A stretch of DNA of 21,937 nt from Actinomycetota bacterium (GTDB lineage Bacteria > Actinomycetota > Actinomycetes > Nanopelagicales > Nanopelagicaceae): positions 1 through 21,937 of the forward strand of contig CANCGX010000014.1 of NCBI GenBank assembly GCA_947377725.1, written 5' to 3'. The translations under genes were made by a program, and so were the position numbers. Position 1 is the stretch's first letter. Each line of letters opens with the position of its first letter. Below, piece by piece: positions 1 through 7,675 of the stretch. The notes under the pieces were generated by a model. That model was not told the DNA's origin and ran no database searches. It saw nothing but the letters and a program-made list of their open reading frames with translations.

Positions 1-660
1 GTTTGGCCTCCTAAAGGGTTCAAAGAAAATAATGGTGTATTTGCACGGGTTCCAAGCGGAGCTGAACTTGTAGGGCTGCTTTCATCAAAGAAGACTCTTG
101 CAAAGACAGTTTTGGCTTGCGAAGCAAGTGCTTGCGGAGCCGTTTACATCGCATCGGCTACCGACTGCTTATGGTGGGAAGTAAATGCGACGGTCTTTGG
201 GCCAAGTTATTCCGACATAACAAACTATGTTCCGTATGGAAACGTAAGAAATTTACTTTCTGGAACTACAGCCCATACAGTCACACCAGTCTTCTTGGTT
301 AGCACAGAACCTTTGATTCCAAATGAAGCGCTCATTCTGCAAACCATAGGCATGAAGAAAGACAAGTTCTACGGCTTGATCTCCAAAGGTCAAAGTTTGC
401 GCCAAATAGCAGGATCGAAAATTAATGCAGTTGTAGGCGCAATAACAGCGGCAGAGAGAAAAGATGTCGCTGATCGATTAGCATCTGGCGCAATCACCGA
501 AGCTCAATCGCAAGCTGAACTAGAGGTTTTGCCCGCAAGAATCTCGAATGAACTCACCTCTTACAACCTTACCGTTGGTGGAATCAACGTAAAGTGTTGG
601 CTAACTGCTCCAACCGAATCGGTTCCATCAACAACTTACACTCCGGCACTAACTCGTTAA
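1..660 (+). CDS. Unrecognised, probably exported protein (3' part, open at left edge)
   Basis: The frame is open from base 1 to a TAA at 658-660, giving at least 219 residues; the true start lies outside the window. A TTG at 112 could serve as a start, but coding continues upstream of it without a break, so I treat the whole stretch as one partial gene. The first half is rich in Gly, Ser, Thr and aromatics with three cysteines close together (around visible residues 40-56), which suggests an extracellular or surface protein. Visible residues about 119-187 form a charged, helical segment (GLISKGQSLRQIAG, then ITAAERKDVADRLASGAITE). This resembles a short helical module, alternating 'x-L-x-x-I-A' and 'A-x-G-x-I-T-x-A-Q', found in many secreted proteins of Gram-positive bacteria. 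The tail is Thr/Pro rich. No catalytic motif is recognised. It converges with the next gene and their stop codons overlap (657-660). Function unknown. Confidence 0.7.
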   Translation, partial: VWPPKGFKENNGVFARVPSGAELVGLLSSKKTLAKTVLACEASACGAVYIASATDCLWWEVNATVFGPSYSDITNYVPYGNVRNLLSGTTAHTVTPVFLVSTEPLIPNEALILQTIGMKKDKFYGLISKGQSLRQIAGSKINAVVGAITAAERKDVADRLASGAITEAQSQAELEVLPARISNELTSYNLTVGGINVKCWLTAPTESVPSTTYTPALTR

Positions 661-1232
661 CGATTAGCTCCCGGAACCCAAAGTACGTCGCCCTGTGCCT
701 TATTTGCAACTCTAGCCAAAACAAATAACAGATCTGAAAGTCTGTTGAGATATTTTGCCGTGAGCGGATTTACTCCGCCACCAAATGAATGGATAGCGCT
801 CCACGTTGCACGTTCCGCACGTCTTACAACCGTTCGGGATGTGTGAAGCAGAGCGGCTGCAGGAGTTCCTGATGGAAGAACGAATGATCGAAGTTCTGCC
901 AAGCCTGCGTTGTACTTATCAATTTGTTCTTCAAGATAGATGACTTGAGATTCTAAAACACGTAGAGGTTCAATTTTTGGCTCATCGACAACTGGAGTGC
1001 AAAGGTCTGCTCCAACGTCAAAAAGATCATTTTGAATGCGAACAAGAAGCGCAGTGATATCTGCATCTGAAATCGCACCAAGAGCAAGCACCACTCCAAG
1101 AGATGAGTTCGCCTCATCGACAGTTGCATAGGCCTCTAGTCGAGGATCATTTTTAGACGTACGGCTCATATCTCCCAATGAAGTAGTGCCGTCATCTCCG
1201 GTTTTTGTATAAATACGCGTCAGGTTAACCAT
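657..1232 (-). CDS. PduO-type cob(I)alamin adenosyltransferase
   Basis: It transfers the adenosyl group of ATP to cob(I)alamin to give adenosylcobalamin, in the cytoplasm. The 191 aa length is normal for the PduO/MMAB family. The N-terminal ATP-binding signature is intact (TRIYTKTGDDGTT, residues 5-17). The helical core carries RRAERATWS (Arg and Glu that contact ATP in the family), followed by NRLSDLLFVLAR, the conserved N-x-x-S-D element. The ATG start at 1232 gives the canonical N-terminus. There is no Shine-Dalgarno in front of it and a possible promoter sits 7 bp upstream, so the mRNA may be leaderless. The gene is divergent from murA, with only 48-75 bp between them depending on the murA start. 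An adenosyltransferase next to murA and atpC is also found in M. tuberculosis (Rv1314c), which supports the assignment. It implies B12 salvage or use; no B12 biosynthesis gene is in the window. Confidence 0.92.
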   Translation of the reverse strand: MVNLTRIYTKTGDDGTTSLGDMSRTSKNDPRLEAYATVDEANSSLGVVLALGAISDADITALLVRIQNDLFDVGADLCTPVVDEPKIEPLRVLESQVIYLEEQIDKYNAGLAELRSFVLPSGTPAAALLHTSRTVVRRAERATWSAIHSFGGGVNPLTAKYLNRLSDLLFVLARVANKAQGDVLWVPGANR

Positions 1233-1243
1233 GGGGTGGAGCC

Positions 1244-1257
1244 TAATGGAGCCATTA
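1244..1257. promoter_or_regulatory. Perfect inverted repeat in the divergent promoter region (possible operator)
   Basis: TAATGG-AG-CCATTA is a perfect 6-2-6 inverted repeat. It lies between the adenosyltransferase gene and murA and overlaps the candidate promoter elements on both strands. A direct repeat TGGAGCC (1237-1243 and 1247-1253, 10 bp period) overlaps it. It could be a binding site for a regulator of one or both genes. No known regulator motif is recognised. Confidence 0.3.
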
Positions 1258-1261
1258 AGAT
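1256..1261 (+). promoter_or_regulatory. Candidate -10 element for murA
   Basis: TAAGAT matches the TATAAT/TAnnnT pattern and would start transcription near 1268, ahead of either possible murA start. No convincing -35 is found at 16-18 bp upstream, so this is weak. Confidence 0.25.
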
Positions 1262-1307
1262 GTGACCACTCGAAGATGCCATGAATAGAAAGGTTGGGTC
1301 TCTAGAT

Positions 1308-2588
1308 ATGGAAAATTCACTTGCTTTTCAGATTGATGGCCCAGCGCGTTTAGAGGGCTCAGTAACTCTCTCGGGAGCGAAAAATTCAGCTCTTAAGTTA
1401 ATGGCAGCAGCCTTGCTTGCCGCAGGTAAAACCACCTTGCACAACGTCCCCGGTATTGCTGATGTAGATATTATGTCTGATCTGTTGAGAAGCTTGGGTT
1501 GTTCTGTCGACTACGACAGTTCGAATCAAACATTAACTATTGACGTACCCGAAGTTCCGAGCCATCGCGCTGAATACAACCTTGTCCGCAAATTGCGCGC
1601 GTCAATCAACGTTCTTGGCCCACTACTTACCCGCCTAGGGCGAGTTGAAGTAGCTTTGCCTGGCGGCGATGCAATTGGTTCGCGCGGTTTAGATTTTCAC
1701 ATCAAGGGTTTACAAGATTTAGGCGCAGAAGCACATTCTGAGCACGGCTATGTGATTGCTACTGCTCCAAACGGTCTCAAAGGCGCAGATATCAGTTTGA
1801 ATTTTCCCAGCGTCGGAGCGACAGAAAATATTATGACTGCTGCAGTACTTGCTCATGGAGTCACCACAATTGATAACGCTGCTCGCGAACCCGATGTTGT
1901 AGACCTCGGCGAATTTCTCATCTCTATGGGTGCCAACATCAGCGGTCTTGGTTCATCTGTAATTACCATTTCTGGTGTTGAAAAACTCCATCCCACGACT
2001 CATTCAACTCTTCCCGACCGAATCGTGGCAGGCACATGGGCATTCGCAGCAGTCATGACTCAGGGAGATATCACAATCATTGGTGGTCGCGAAGATCATC
2101 TTGAAATTCCATTAGATAAATTGGTGCAAGCAGGAGCTGTCATAACAACCACCACAAATGGATTTAGAGTCAAGATGGATCATCGACCTCGCGCAATAGA
2201 CATTGTCACACTTCCCTATCCGGGCTTCCCAACCGATCTTCAACCGATGGCAATCTGCTTAAACGCCATTGCAGAAGGTCACTCCATGGTGACCGAGAAT
2301 GTATTTGAAGGCCGGTTCATGTTCGTCAATGAACTCAAGAGATTAGGCGCAAATATCACTGTTGATGGCCATCACGCGGCTATAAGTGGTATCAATCAAC
2401 TGTCAGGAGCACCCGTCGTCGCAACAGATATTCGCGCTGGGGCTGGGTTAGTTCTTGCTGGGCTTGTAAGTGAAGGCGTAACAATTGTTGAAGATGGTTA
2501 TCACGTAGACCGTGGATACACCCACTTTGCAGAAAACCTCCGTGCCTTAGGCGCGGATGTCAAAACCATTCATCAAAGTACGCACTAG
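1308..2588 (+). CDS. murA: UDP-N-acetylglucosamine 1-carboxyvinyltransferase (fosfomycin-insensitive type)
   Basis: It catalyses the first committed step of peptidoglycan synthesis: enolpyruvyl transfer from PEP to UDP-GlcNAc in the cytoplasm. The protein is an EPSP-synthase-like two-domain enzyme. Visible family motifs are SGAKNSALKLMAAALLA near the N-terminus, RKLRASINVLGPLL, and the catalytic loop LPGGDAIGSRGLDFH. The residue equal to E. coli Cys115 is Asp here (codon GAT, 1668-1670), the natural fosfomycin-resistance variant also known in mycobacteria and Chlamydia. An in-frame ATG at 1281 would add nine residues (435 aa in total). I prefer 1308 (426 aa) because it matches the usual N-terminus and length, although its nearest Shine-Dalgarno-like GAAAGG (1288-1293) is rather far away. 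The gene is divergent from the adenosyltransferase gene and convergent with atpC, 56 bp away. Confidence 0.93.
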   Translation: MENSLAFQIDGPARLEGSVTLSGAKNSALKLMAAALLAAGKTTLHNVPGIADVDIMSDLLRSLGCSVDYDSSNQTLTIDVPEVPSHRAEYNLVRKLRASINVLGPLLTRLGRVEVALPGGDAIGSRGLDFHIKGLQDLGAEAHSEHGYVIATAPNGLKGADISLNFPSVGATENIMTAAVLAHGVTTIDNAAREPDVVDLGEFLISMGANISGLGSSVITISGVEKLHPTTHSTLPDRIVAGTWAFAAVMTQGDITIIGGREDHLEIPLDKLVQAGAVITTTTNGFRVKMDHRPRAIDIVTLPYPGFPTDLQPMAICLNAIAEGHSMVTENVFEGRFMFVNELKRLGANITVDGHHAAISGINQLSGAPVVATDIRAGAGLVLAGLVSEGVTIVEDGYHVDRGYTHFAENLRALGADVKTIHQSTH

Positions 2589-2597
2589 GTGGTTCCT

Positions 2598-2629
2598 GGC
2601 AAGCCACTTGCTAGAGAAGAAATCTTGCC
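2598..2629. terminator. Nested inverted repeats between convergent murA and atpC (possible terminator)
   Basis: In the 56 bp between two converging genes, GGCAAG (2598-2603) can pair either with CTTGC (2607-2611, short hairpin, 3 nt loop) or with CTTGCC (2624-2629, longer loop). Neither strand has a clear T-run after the stem. It may act as a U-tract-less terminator or simply limit read-through; the evidence is structural only. Confidence 0.3.
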
Positions 2630-2644
2630 TTAAATATTGCCGAA

Positions 2645-2908
2645 CTAGTCTGCTTGGCCTAAAACTGAAACTCGGTTTTGTGAGACTGAAAGAAATCCAC
2701 CATTGATTGTGAATTCGACTTTCTCTCCCGCAACTGTTTTGATCTCAACTTTTCCATCTACCAAAACACCAAGTAGTGGTGCATGGTCAGGCAATATACC
2801 GATATCGCCTTCGAGGGTGCGAGCTGAAACCATAGTTGCTTCTCCAGACCAGACTCGCTTATCTGGAGAGACAACTTCAACAGTTAGCACGTGAGATGCA
2901 TTAGCCAT
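2645..2908 (-). CDS. atpC: ATP synthase F1 epsilon subunit, short form
   Basis: Part of the central stalk of F1, together with gamma. The 87 aa contain the N-terminal beta-sandwich only: LTVEVVSPDKRVWSGEA, then GDIGILPDHAPLLGVL (the family signature), FTINGGFLSVSQNRVSVLG, and a TAG stop. The C-terminal two-helix domain, which in E. coli and Bacillus epsilon inhibits ATP hydrolysis, is missing; E. coli epsilon is about 138 aa and mycobacterial about 121. Only 56 bp separate this stop from the murA stop, so no lost continuation is hidden behind a frameshift. Last gene of the atp operon, 5 bp after atpD. Confidence 0.95.
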   Translation of the reverse strand: MANASHVLTVEVVSPDKRVWSGEATMVSARTLEGDIGILPDHAPLLGVLVDGKVEIKTVAGEKVEFTINGGFLSVSQNRVSVLGQAD

Positions 2909-2913
2909 TTAAA

Positions 2914-4344
2914 TTAAGCCTTAGCCAATTCAGCAGCCTTGCGCTCTACATCTTCTAGACCGCCACACATAAAGAATGCTTGCTCAGGTACATGGTCGTA
3001 CTTGCCATCAGCAAGCGCTTCAAATGCTTCAATCGTCTCTGATAGAGGAACGAATGAACCATCGATGCCTGTAAAGACCTTAGCGACGAATGTGTTCTGT
3101 GAAAGGAAGCGCTGGATACGACGTGCGCGACCAACCAAAATACGATCTTCTTCTGACAATTCATCGATACCCAAGATAGCGATGATGTCTTGAAGGTCCT
3201 TGTAGCGCTGCAAAATTTGCTTTACACGGTTTGCAACACGGAAGTGGTGCTCACCGATATAGCGAGGATCCAAAATACGTGATGTTGAGTCAAGCGGATC
3301 CACAGCAGGATAAATTCCAAGCTCTGAAATTGGACGAGACAACACAGTTGTTGCATCCAAGTGAGCAAAGGTTGTGTGCGGAGCTGGGTCGGTGATGTCA
3401 TCGGCAGGAACATAAATTGCCTGCATAGATGTGATTGAGTGACCACGTGTTGATGTAATGCGCTCCTGCAATTGACCCATTTCATCAGCAAGTGTTGGCT
3501 GGTAGCCCACAGCTGAAGGCATACGTCCTAGAAGTGTTGAAACTTCAGAACCTGCTTGTGTGAAACGGAAAATGTTGTCGATGAAAAGAAGCACGTCCTG
3601 CTTCTGTACATCGCGGAAATATTCAGCCATGGTCAACGCTGAAAGCGCGACGCGAAGACGTGTGCCAGGTGGTTCATCCATCTGACCGAAGACCAATGCA
3701 GTTTTGTTGATAACGCCAGTTTCTGTCATTTCAAGGAAGAGGTCGTTACCTTCACGAGTACGCTCACCAACGCCGGCGAACACAGATACGCCACCGAAGT
3801 TTTCAGCTACACGGTAAATCATTTCTTGAATCAAAACTGTCTTTCCAACACCAGCACCACCAAAGAGACCAATCTTTCCACCGCGAACATATGGTGTTAG
3901 AAGATCGATAACTTTAATTCCGGTTTCAAACATCTCAGTCTTTGACTCGAGCTGATCGAAAGCAGGGGCAGTACGGTGGATAGGCCAACGCTCTTTCACA
4001 TCAAGTGAAGAGGTTGGTACATCGAGTGACTCGCCAAGGGTGTTAAAAACGTGGCCCTTTGTGACGTCACCGACTGGAACAGAGATTGGGGAACCTGTAT
4101 CGCGGACTTCAGAACCACGGACCATGCCGTCTGTTGGTTGCATCGAAATCGCGCGCACGAGGTTGTCACCAATGTGCTGAGCAACTTCAAGAGTCAACAA
4201 ACGATTCTGTCCTGAGAGCAAGACATCAACGTGGAGGGCGTTGAAGATCGCTGGCATCGCATCAGATGGGAATTCAATATCCACCACCGGTCCGATAACG
4301 CGAGCAACACGTCCGTACTTTGTTGCTTCAGTAGTTTGAGTCAT
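2914..4344 (-). CDS. atpD: ATP synthase F1 beta subunit (catalytic)
   Basis: Catalytic subunit of F1, which makes ATP from ADP and phosphate. Its 476 aa are normal for the family. The beta-barrel domain (residues about 10-85) is followed by the nucleotide-binding domain with P-loop GGAGVGKT (162-169), GERTREGN (193-200, with catalytic Glu194), the MDEPPGTRLRVALS segment, Walker B LLFIDNIFRF, and the DELSEED-type lever written IDELSEEDR. All catalytic residues I can check are intact. The start codon overlaps the atpG stop by one base (TAATG), which suggests translational coupling. Confidence 0.98.
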   Translation of the reverse strand: MTQTTEATKYGRVARVIGPVVDIEFPSDAMPAIFNALHVDVLLSGQNRLLTLEVAQHIGDNLVRAISMQPTDGMVRGSEVRDTGSPISVPVGDVTKGHVFNTLGESLDVPTSSLDVKERWPIHRTAPAFDQLESKTEMFETGIKVIDLLTPYVRGGKIGLFGGAGVGKTVLIQEMIYRVAENFGGVSVFAGVGERTREGNDLFLEMTETGVINKTALVFGQMDEPPGTRLRVALSALTMAEYFRDVQKQDVLLFIDNIFRFTQAGSEVSTLLGRMPSAVGYQPTLADEMGQLQERITSTRGHSITSMQAIYVPADDITDPAPHTTFAHLDATTVLSRPISELGIYPAVDPLDSTSRILDPRYIGEHHFRVANRVKQILQRYKDLQDIIAILGIDELSEEDRILVGRARRIQRFLSQNTFVAKVFTGIDGSFVPLSETIEAFEALADGKYDHVPEQAFFMCGGLEDVERKAAELAKA

Positions 4345-5231
4345 TATTCGCTCCCTGCGCTAGCTGAGGCAAGCGCATCTGCGCCGCCAACAATTTCACT
4401 GATTTCTTGCGTGATTTCTGCCTGACGAGCTGCGTTAGCTAGTCGGGTCAAAGATTTAATAAGTTCATCTGCGTTATCTGTCGCAGATTTCATGGCGCGG
4501 CGGCGAGCTGCATGCTCGGACGCTGCTGATTGCAACATTGCATTAAATACTCGAGCCTCAACATAACGAGGTAGCAATGAATTAAGCACCTCGGTTGCAT
4601 TTGGTTCGAATTCATATTCAGGAAGCAAGCCTTCTGGCTTTACAACACCATCGAGCATCATGGGCAACATGCGAGTTGCAATAGGTTGCTGCGTGATCAT
4701 CGATTTAAAGGTTGTGTAGACGATATGGATTTCGTCTGAGTCGCCAAGAAACTCTTGTGCCAGTGCATATGCAACTTCTTTTGCATTTTCAAAAGTTGGA
4801 TTATCTGAAAAACCAGTCCAAGATCCTGCAATTTCGCGATTGCGGAACTTGTAGAAGTTAACAGCTTTGCGGCCAACCAAGTATGAACGAACGTCGAGTC
4901 CGCGCTCCTTGAGAGAGGCAATCAGAAGATCGCCTTCTTTGATTGCAGCATTCGAATACGCACCAGCCATACCGCGGTCGGCAGCAATGACAAGAACCGA
5001 TGCTCTGCCCGCATTTACATGCTGAGCGGTGAGCGGATGATCAGTATTTGAATATGTTGCGATTGCGGCTACAGCGTTTGTAATTTCGGTTGCGTACGGA
5101 GACGAGGCAGCCACACGTTGTTGGGCCTTGACGATACGGGAAGCAGAGATCAACTCCATTGCTTTCGTAATCTTCTTAGTCGCCTTAACGGAGCGCATCC
5201 GTCGGCGATAGATCCGTAGTTGAGCACCCAT
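4344..5231 (-). CDS. atpG: ATP synthase F1 gamma subunit (rotor shaft)
   Basis: Forms the coiled-coil rotor shaft that turns inside alpha3beta3. At 295 aa it has normal length. The N-terminal helix is typical (MGAQLRIYRRRMRSVKATKK, then ITKAMELISASRIVKAQ), as is the C-terminal helix (residues about 240-285: SEHAARRRAMKSATDNADEL, RQAEITQEISEIVGGADAL). The central Rossmann-like part has VLVIAADRGMAGAYSN. It begins 3 bp after atpA and overlaps atpD by one base. Confidence 0.97.
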   Translation of the reverse strand: MGAQLRIYRRRMRSVKATKKITKAMELISASRIVKAQQRVAASSPYATEITNAVAAIATYSNTDHPLTAQHVNAGRASVLVIAADRGMAGAYSNAAIKEGDLLIASLKERGLDVRSYLVGRKAVNFYKFRNREIAGSWTGFSDNPTFENAKEVAYALAQEFLGDSDEIHIVYTTFKSMITQQPIATRMLPMMLDGVVKPEGLLPEYEFEPNATEVLNSLLPRYVEARVFNAMLQSAASEHAARRRAMKSATDNADELIKSLTRLANAARQAEITQEISEIVGGADALASASAGSE

Positions 5232-5234
5232 GAG

Positions 5235-6794
5235 TTAGTTCTTCACCTCAGTGGACTTGAATTGAGCCTTGAACGCGGTCACTGCTTCATCGAGAGCAGC
5301 AACTGTGTCGTCGGTAAGTTCACGAGTATTTGAAATAACATCCATGATCGCTGAACGCTCACGAGCAACGAAATCTAAGAATTCTGATTCGAAGCGGCGA
5401 ATGTCTGAGACAGGAATTGAATCCATCTTGCCGGTTGTACCAGCCCAGATTGAGACAGCCATGCGCTCTACTGAGTAAGGGCTGTACTGACCTTGCTTGA
5501 GAAGTTCAACCATGCGAGCTCCGCGCTCAAGTTGTGCCTTTGATGCTGCATCAAGATCTGAACCGAATGCTGCGAAAGCTTCAAGTTCGCGATACTGAGC
5601 AAGGTCAAGACGCAGTCGGCCTGCAATCTTCTTGATTGCCTTTGTCTGAGCAGAACCACCAACACGTGAAACAGAGATACCCACGTTAATCGCTGGGCGA
5701 ACGCCTGCGTTAAAGAGATCGGTTTCAAGGAAGCACTGACCATCAGTAATAGAAATAACGTTTGTTGGAATGAACGCAGATACGTCATTTCCTTTAGTTT
5801 CAATGATTGGCAAGCCAGTCATCGATCCGCCACCGAGTTCATCGGAGAGCTTTGCACAACGCTCTAGCAAACGTGAGTGTAAGTAGAAGACGTCTCCTGG
5901 ATACGCTTCGCGGCCTGGTGGACGACGGAGCAATAGTGATACTGAGCGATATGCCTCAGCTTGCTTAGAAAGATCATCAAAAATAATGAGGACGTGTTGT
6001 CCTGCATACATCCAGTGCTGACCAATTGCAGAACCTGTGTACGGCGCTAGGTACTTGAAACCAGCAGGATCTGATGCAGGTGATGCAACGATCGTTGTGT
6101 ATTCCATTGCACCAGCTTCTTCAAGTGCACCCTTTACAGAGGCAATTGTTGAACCTTTTTGGCCAATAGCTACATAGATACATTTAACTTGCTTCTTTGG
6201 ATCCCCGCTCTTCCAGTTCTCTTTCTGGTTGATGATGGTGTCGATTGCAATCGCAGTCTTACCAGTCTGGCGGTCACCAATGATGAGCTGGCGCTGTCCG
6301 CGACCAATCGCTGTCATTGTGTCAATAGCTTTAATACCTGTGAGCATTGGCTCTTTAACAGGTTGGCGTTGAACTACTGATGGTGCCTGAAGTTCAAGTG
6401 CGCGAGTTGCTTCGGCAACGATTTCACCCTTACCGTCGATTGGACGACCAAGAGGATCTACAACGCGACCGAGGAATCCATCTCCGACTGGTACTGAGAG
6501 AATTTCACCAGTACGACGAACGGTTGTTCCTTCTTCAATGCCGGTGAATTCACCCAAAATTACGACACCGATTTCACGAACGTCGAGGTTGAGAGCCAAA
6601 CCAAGCGTTCCGTTTTCAAACTTCAAAAGTTCATTTGTCATGGTTGAAGGAAGACCTTCAACGCGCGCAATTCCATCGCCTGCTTCGGTAACTACACCGA
6701 TTTCATCGCGAGCTGCAGCGCCTGGGTTGTATGACGCAACGTGCTTAGAAAGCGCATCACGAATATCTTCAGGGCGGATTGTTGTCTCCGACAT
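5235..6794 (-). CDS. atpA: ATP synthase F1 alpha subunit (regulatory nucleotide site)
   Basis: Forms the alternating alpha3beta3 head with beta. The 519 aa have the N-terminal delta-contact helix, beta-barrel, P-loop GDRQTGKT (173-180), Walker B VLIIFDDLSKQ (268-278), and the arginine finger in SVSRVGG (Arg377), which contacts the catalytic site on beta. The start is ATG at 6794, preceded by a GGGAGT-type Shine-Dalgarno. A 53 bp gap separates it from atpH, the largest spacing within the F1 part of the operon; I see no clear internal promoter there. Confidence 0.98.
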   Translation of the reverse strand: MSETTIRPEDIRDALSKHVASYNPGAAARDEIGVVTEAGDGIARVEGLPSTMTNELLKFENGTLGLALNLDVREIGVVILGEFTGIEEGTTVRRTGEILSVPVGDGFLGRVVDPLGRPIDGKGEIVAEATRALELQAPSVVQRQPVKEPMLTGIKAIDTMTAIGRGQRQLIIGDRQTGKTAIAIDTIINQKENWKSGDPKKQVKCIYVAIGQKGSTIASVKGALEEAGAMEYTTIVASPASDPAGFKYLAPYTGSAIGQHWMYAGQHVLIIFDDLSKQAEAYRSVSLLLRRPPGREAYPGDVFYLHSRLLERCAKLSDELGGGSMTGLPIIETKGNDVSAFIPTNVISITDGQCFLETDLFNAGVRPAINVGISVSRVGGSAQTKAIKKIAGRLRLDLAQYRELEAFAAFGSDLDAASKAQLERGARMVELLKQGQYSPYSVERMAVSIWAGTTGKMDSIPVSDIRRFESEFLDFVARERSAIMDVISNTRELTDDTVAALDEAVTAFKAQFKSTEVKN

Positions 6795-6847
6795 TTCTAC
6801 TCCCTCGATCCTCTAACTAGTCTTTACTGGGTGAAGTAAAGAATTCT

Positions 6848-7675
6848 TTAAACTGCGAGCGCTCTGCCCGCTTCTGCCAAACGATGACTAATAGTTCCGT
6901 CAATGACTTCATCATCGAATCGGACTTCGACACCACCGATAACGCTGGCATCAATTTCAACTGAAACATGAACTGGTTGACCCATTTGCTTCGTAAGAGT
7001 TGAGGCCAACTTCTCACGTTGCGCTGGAGAAAGTTCAATTCTGCTTCTAACAACTGCACGGAGGCGGTTGTGGCGTGCGGTAACTCCGTGGATAAAGGCT
7101 AGAAGTACAAGTTCGATGCTGCGACGTTGTAGAACGCGCACGAGTTGTTCAAGAAGGCGCACTGAAGATGGTGCGTACTTGCCACCAAATATTGCCTTAA
7201 TGAGTTCTGCCTTGTGATCTCCGGAATCAAGTGAGCTATTAAGCGCTTGGCGAAGATCATTATTTGCAACCAAGACTTTAGAGAAAGCAAAAAGCTCTTC
7301 TTCAACTTGGTCCAAAAGGTTTTCCGTATTGGCGGCAGTTGCTTCTGCTTCTACTGCCAATTGCTCGATTGCATGAACGACATCTGAGGTGCGTGACCAG
7401 CGAAGAGCAACAACTTGAACGATTAAATCCAATGTTGACTTCGACAATGTAGCTCCGAAGATATCCGTGACGAGAGCTGTTTTGGCTTCGTGATCACGAG
7501 CTGGGTCTGTAATTGCGCGACGAAGCGCACCAGAAGATTGGAGTGCAAGTAATACATTGAACAGTTCTGTAGAAACAACGATGCAATCTGATGATGAAGA
7601 GCCCTTCAGCTTTCCATCCAAGACAACACGAATCGCCGACAAAGATTGACGAGAGTTTCCACCGAGGTTCAACAT
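6848..7675 (-). CDS. atpH: ATP synthase delta subunit (peripheral stalk, long actinobacterial form)
   Basis: Connects the top of F1 to the b-subunit stalk. It has 275 aa, against about 180 in E. coli. The extra N-terminal part (residues about 1-90, GGNSRQSLSAIRVVLDG) is common in actinobacteria. The C-terminal half carries the usual conserved parts: RSRIELSPAQREKL, PVHVSVEIDASVIGGVEVR and the end IDGTISHRLAEAGRAL. In mycobacteria b and delta are fused in one protein; here they are separate genes with a one-base TAATG overlap to atpF, so there is no fusion. Confidence 0.93.
   Translation of the reverse strand: MLNLGGNSRQSLSAIRVVLDGKLKGSSSSDCIVVSTELFNVLLALQSSGALRRAITDPARDHEAKTALVTDIFGATLSKSTLDLIVQVVALRWSRTSDVVHAIEQLAVEAEATAANTENLLDQVEEELFAFSKVLVANNDLRQALNSSLDSGDHKAELIKAIFGGKYAPSSVRLLEQLVRVLQRRSIELVLLAFIHGVTARHNRLRAVVRSRIELSPAQREKLASTLTKQMGQPVHVSVEIDASVIGGVEVRFDDEVIDGTISHRLAEAGRALAV

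Larger units (their letters stand above)
1240..1268 (-). promoter_or_regulatory. Candidate promoter of the adenosyltransferase gene (leaderless)
   Basis: Read on the minus strand, a -35-like TGGTCA (1263-1268) is followed after 17 bp by TAGGCT (1240-1245, fitting the TAnnnT -10 pattern of actinobacteria). Seven bases then lead to the ATG at 1232. This spacing would place the transcription start at or next to the start codon, which fits the absence of a Shine-Dalgarno. The hexamers are only moderate matches. Confidence 0.35.

Noticed and set aside
112..660. Plus-strand gene starting at TTG 112 (182 aa)
   Set aside because: The same frame is open to base 1 with protein-like sequence and no stop, so the gene more likely begins outside the window.
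1233..1280. Cobalamin riboswitch before the adenosyltransferase gene
   Set aside because: Only 48-75 bp separate it from murA, far too short for a B12 riboswitch, and no B12-box sequence is seen.
2589..2644. Frameshifted remainder of epsilon after the atpC stop
   Set aside because: Only 56 bp lie before the murA stop and no reading frame there resembles the epsilon C-terminal helices.
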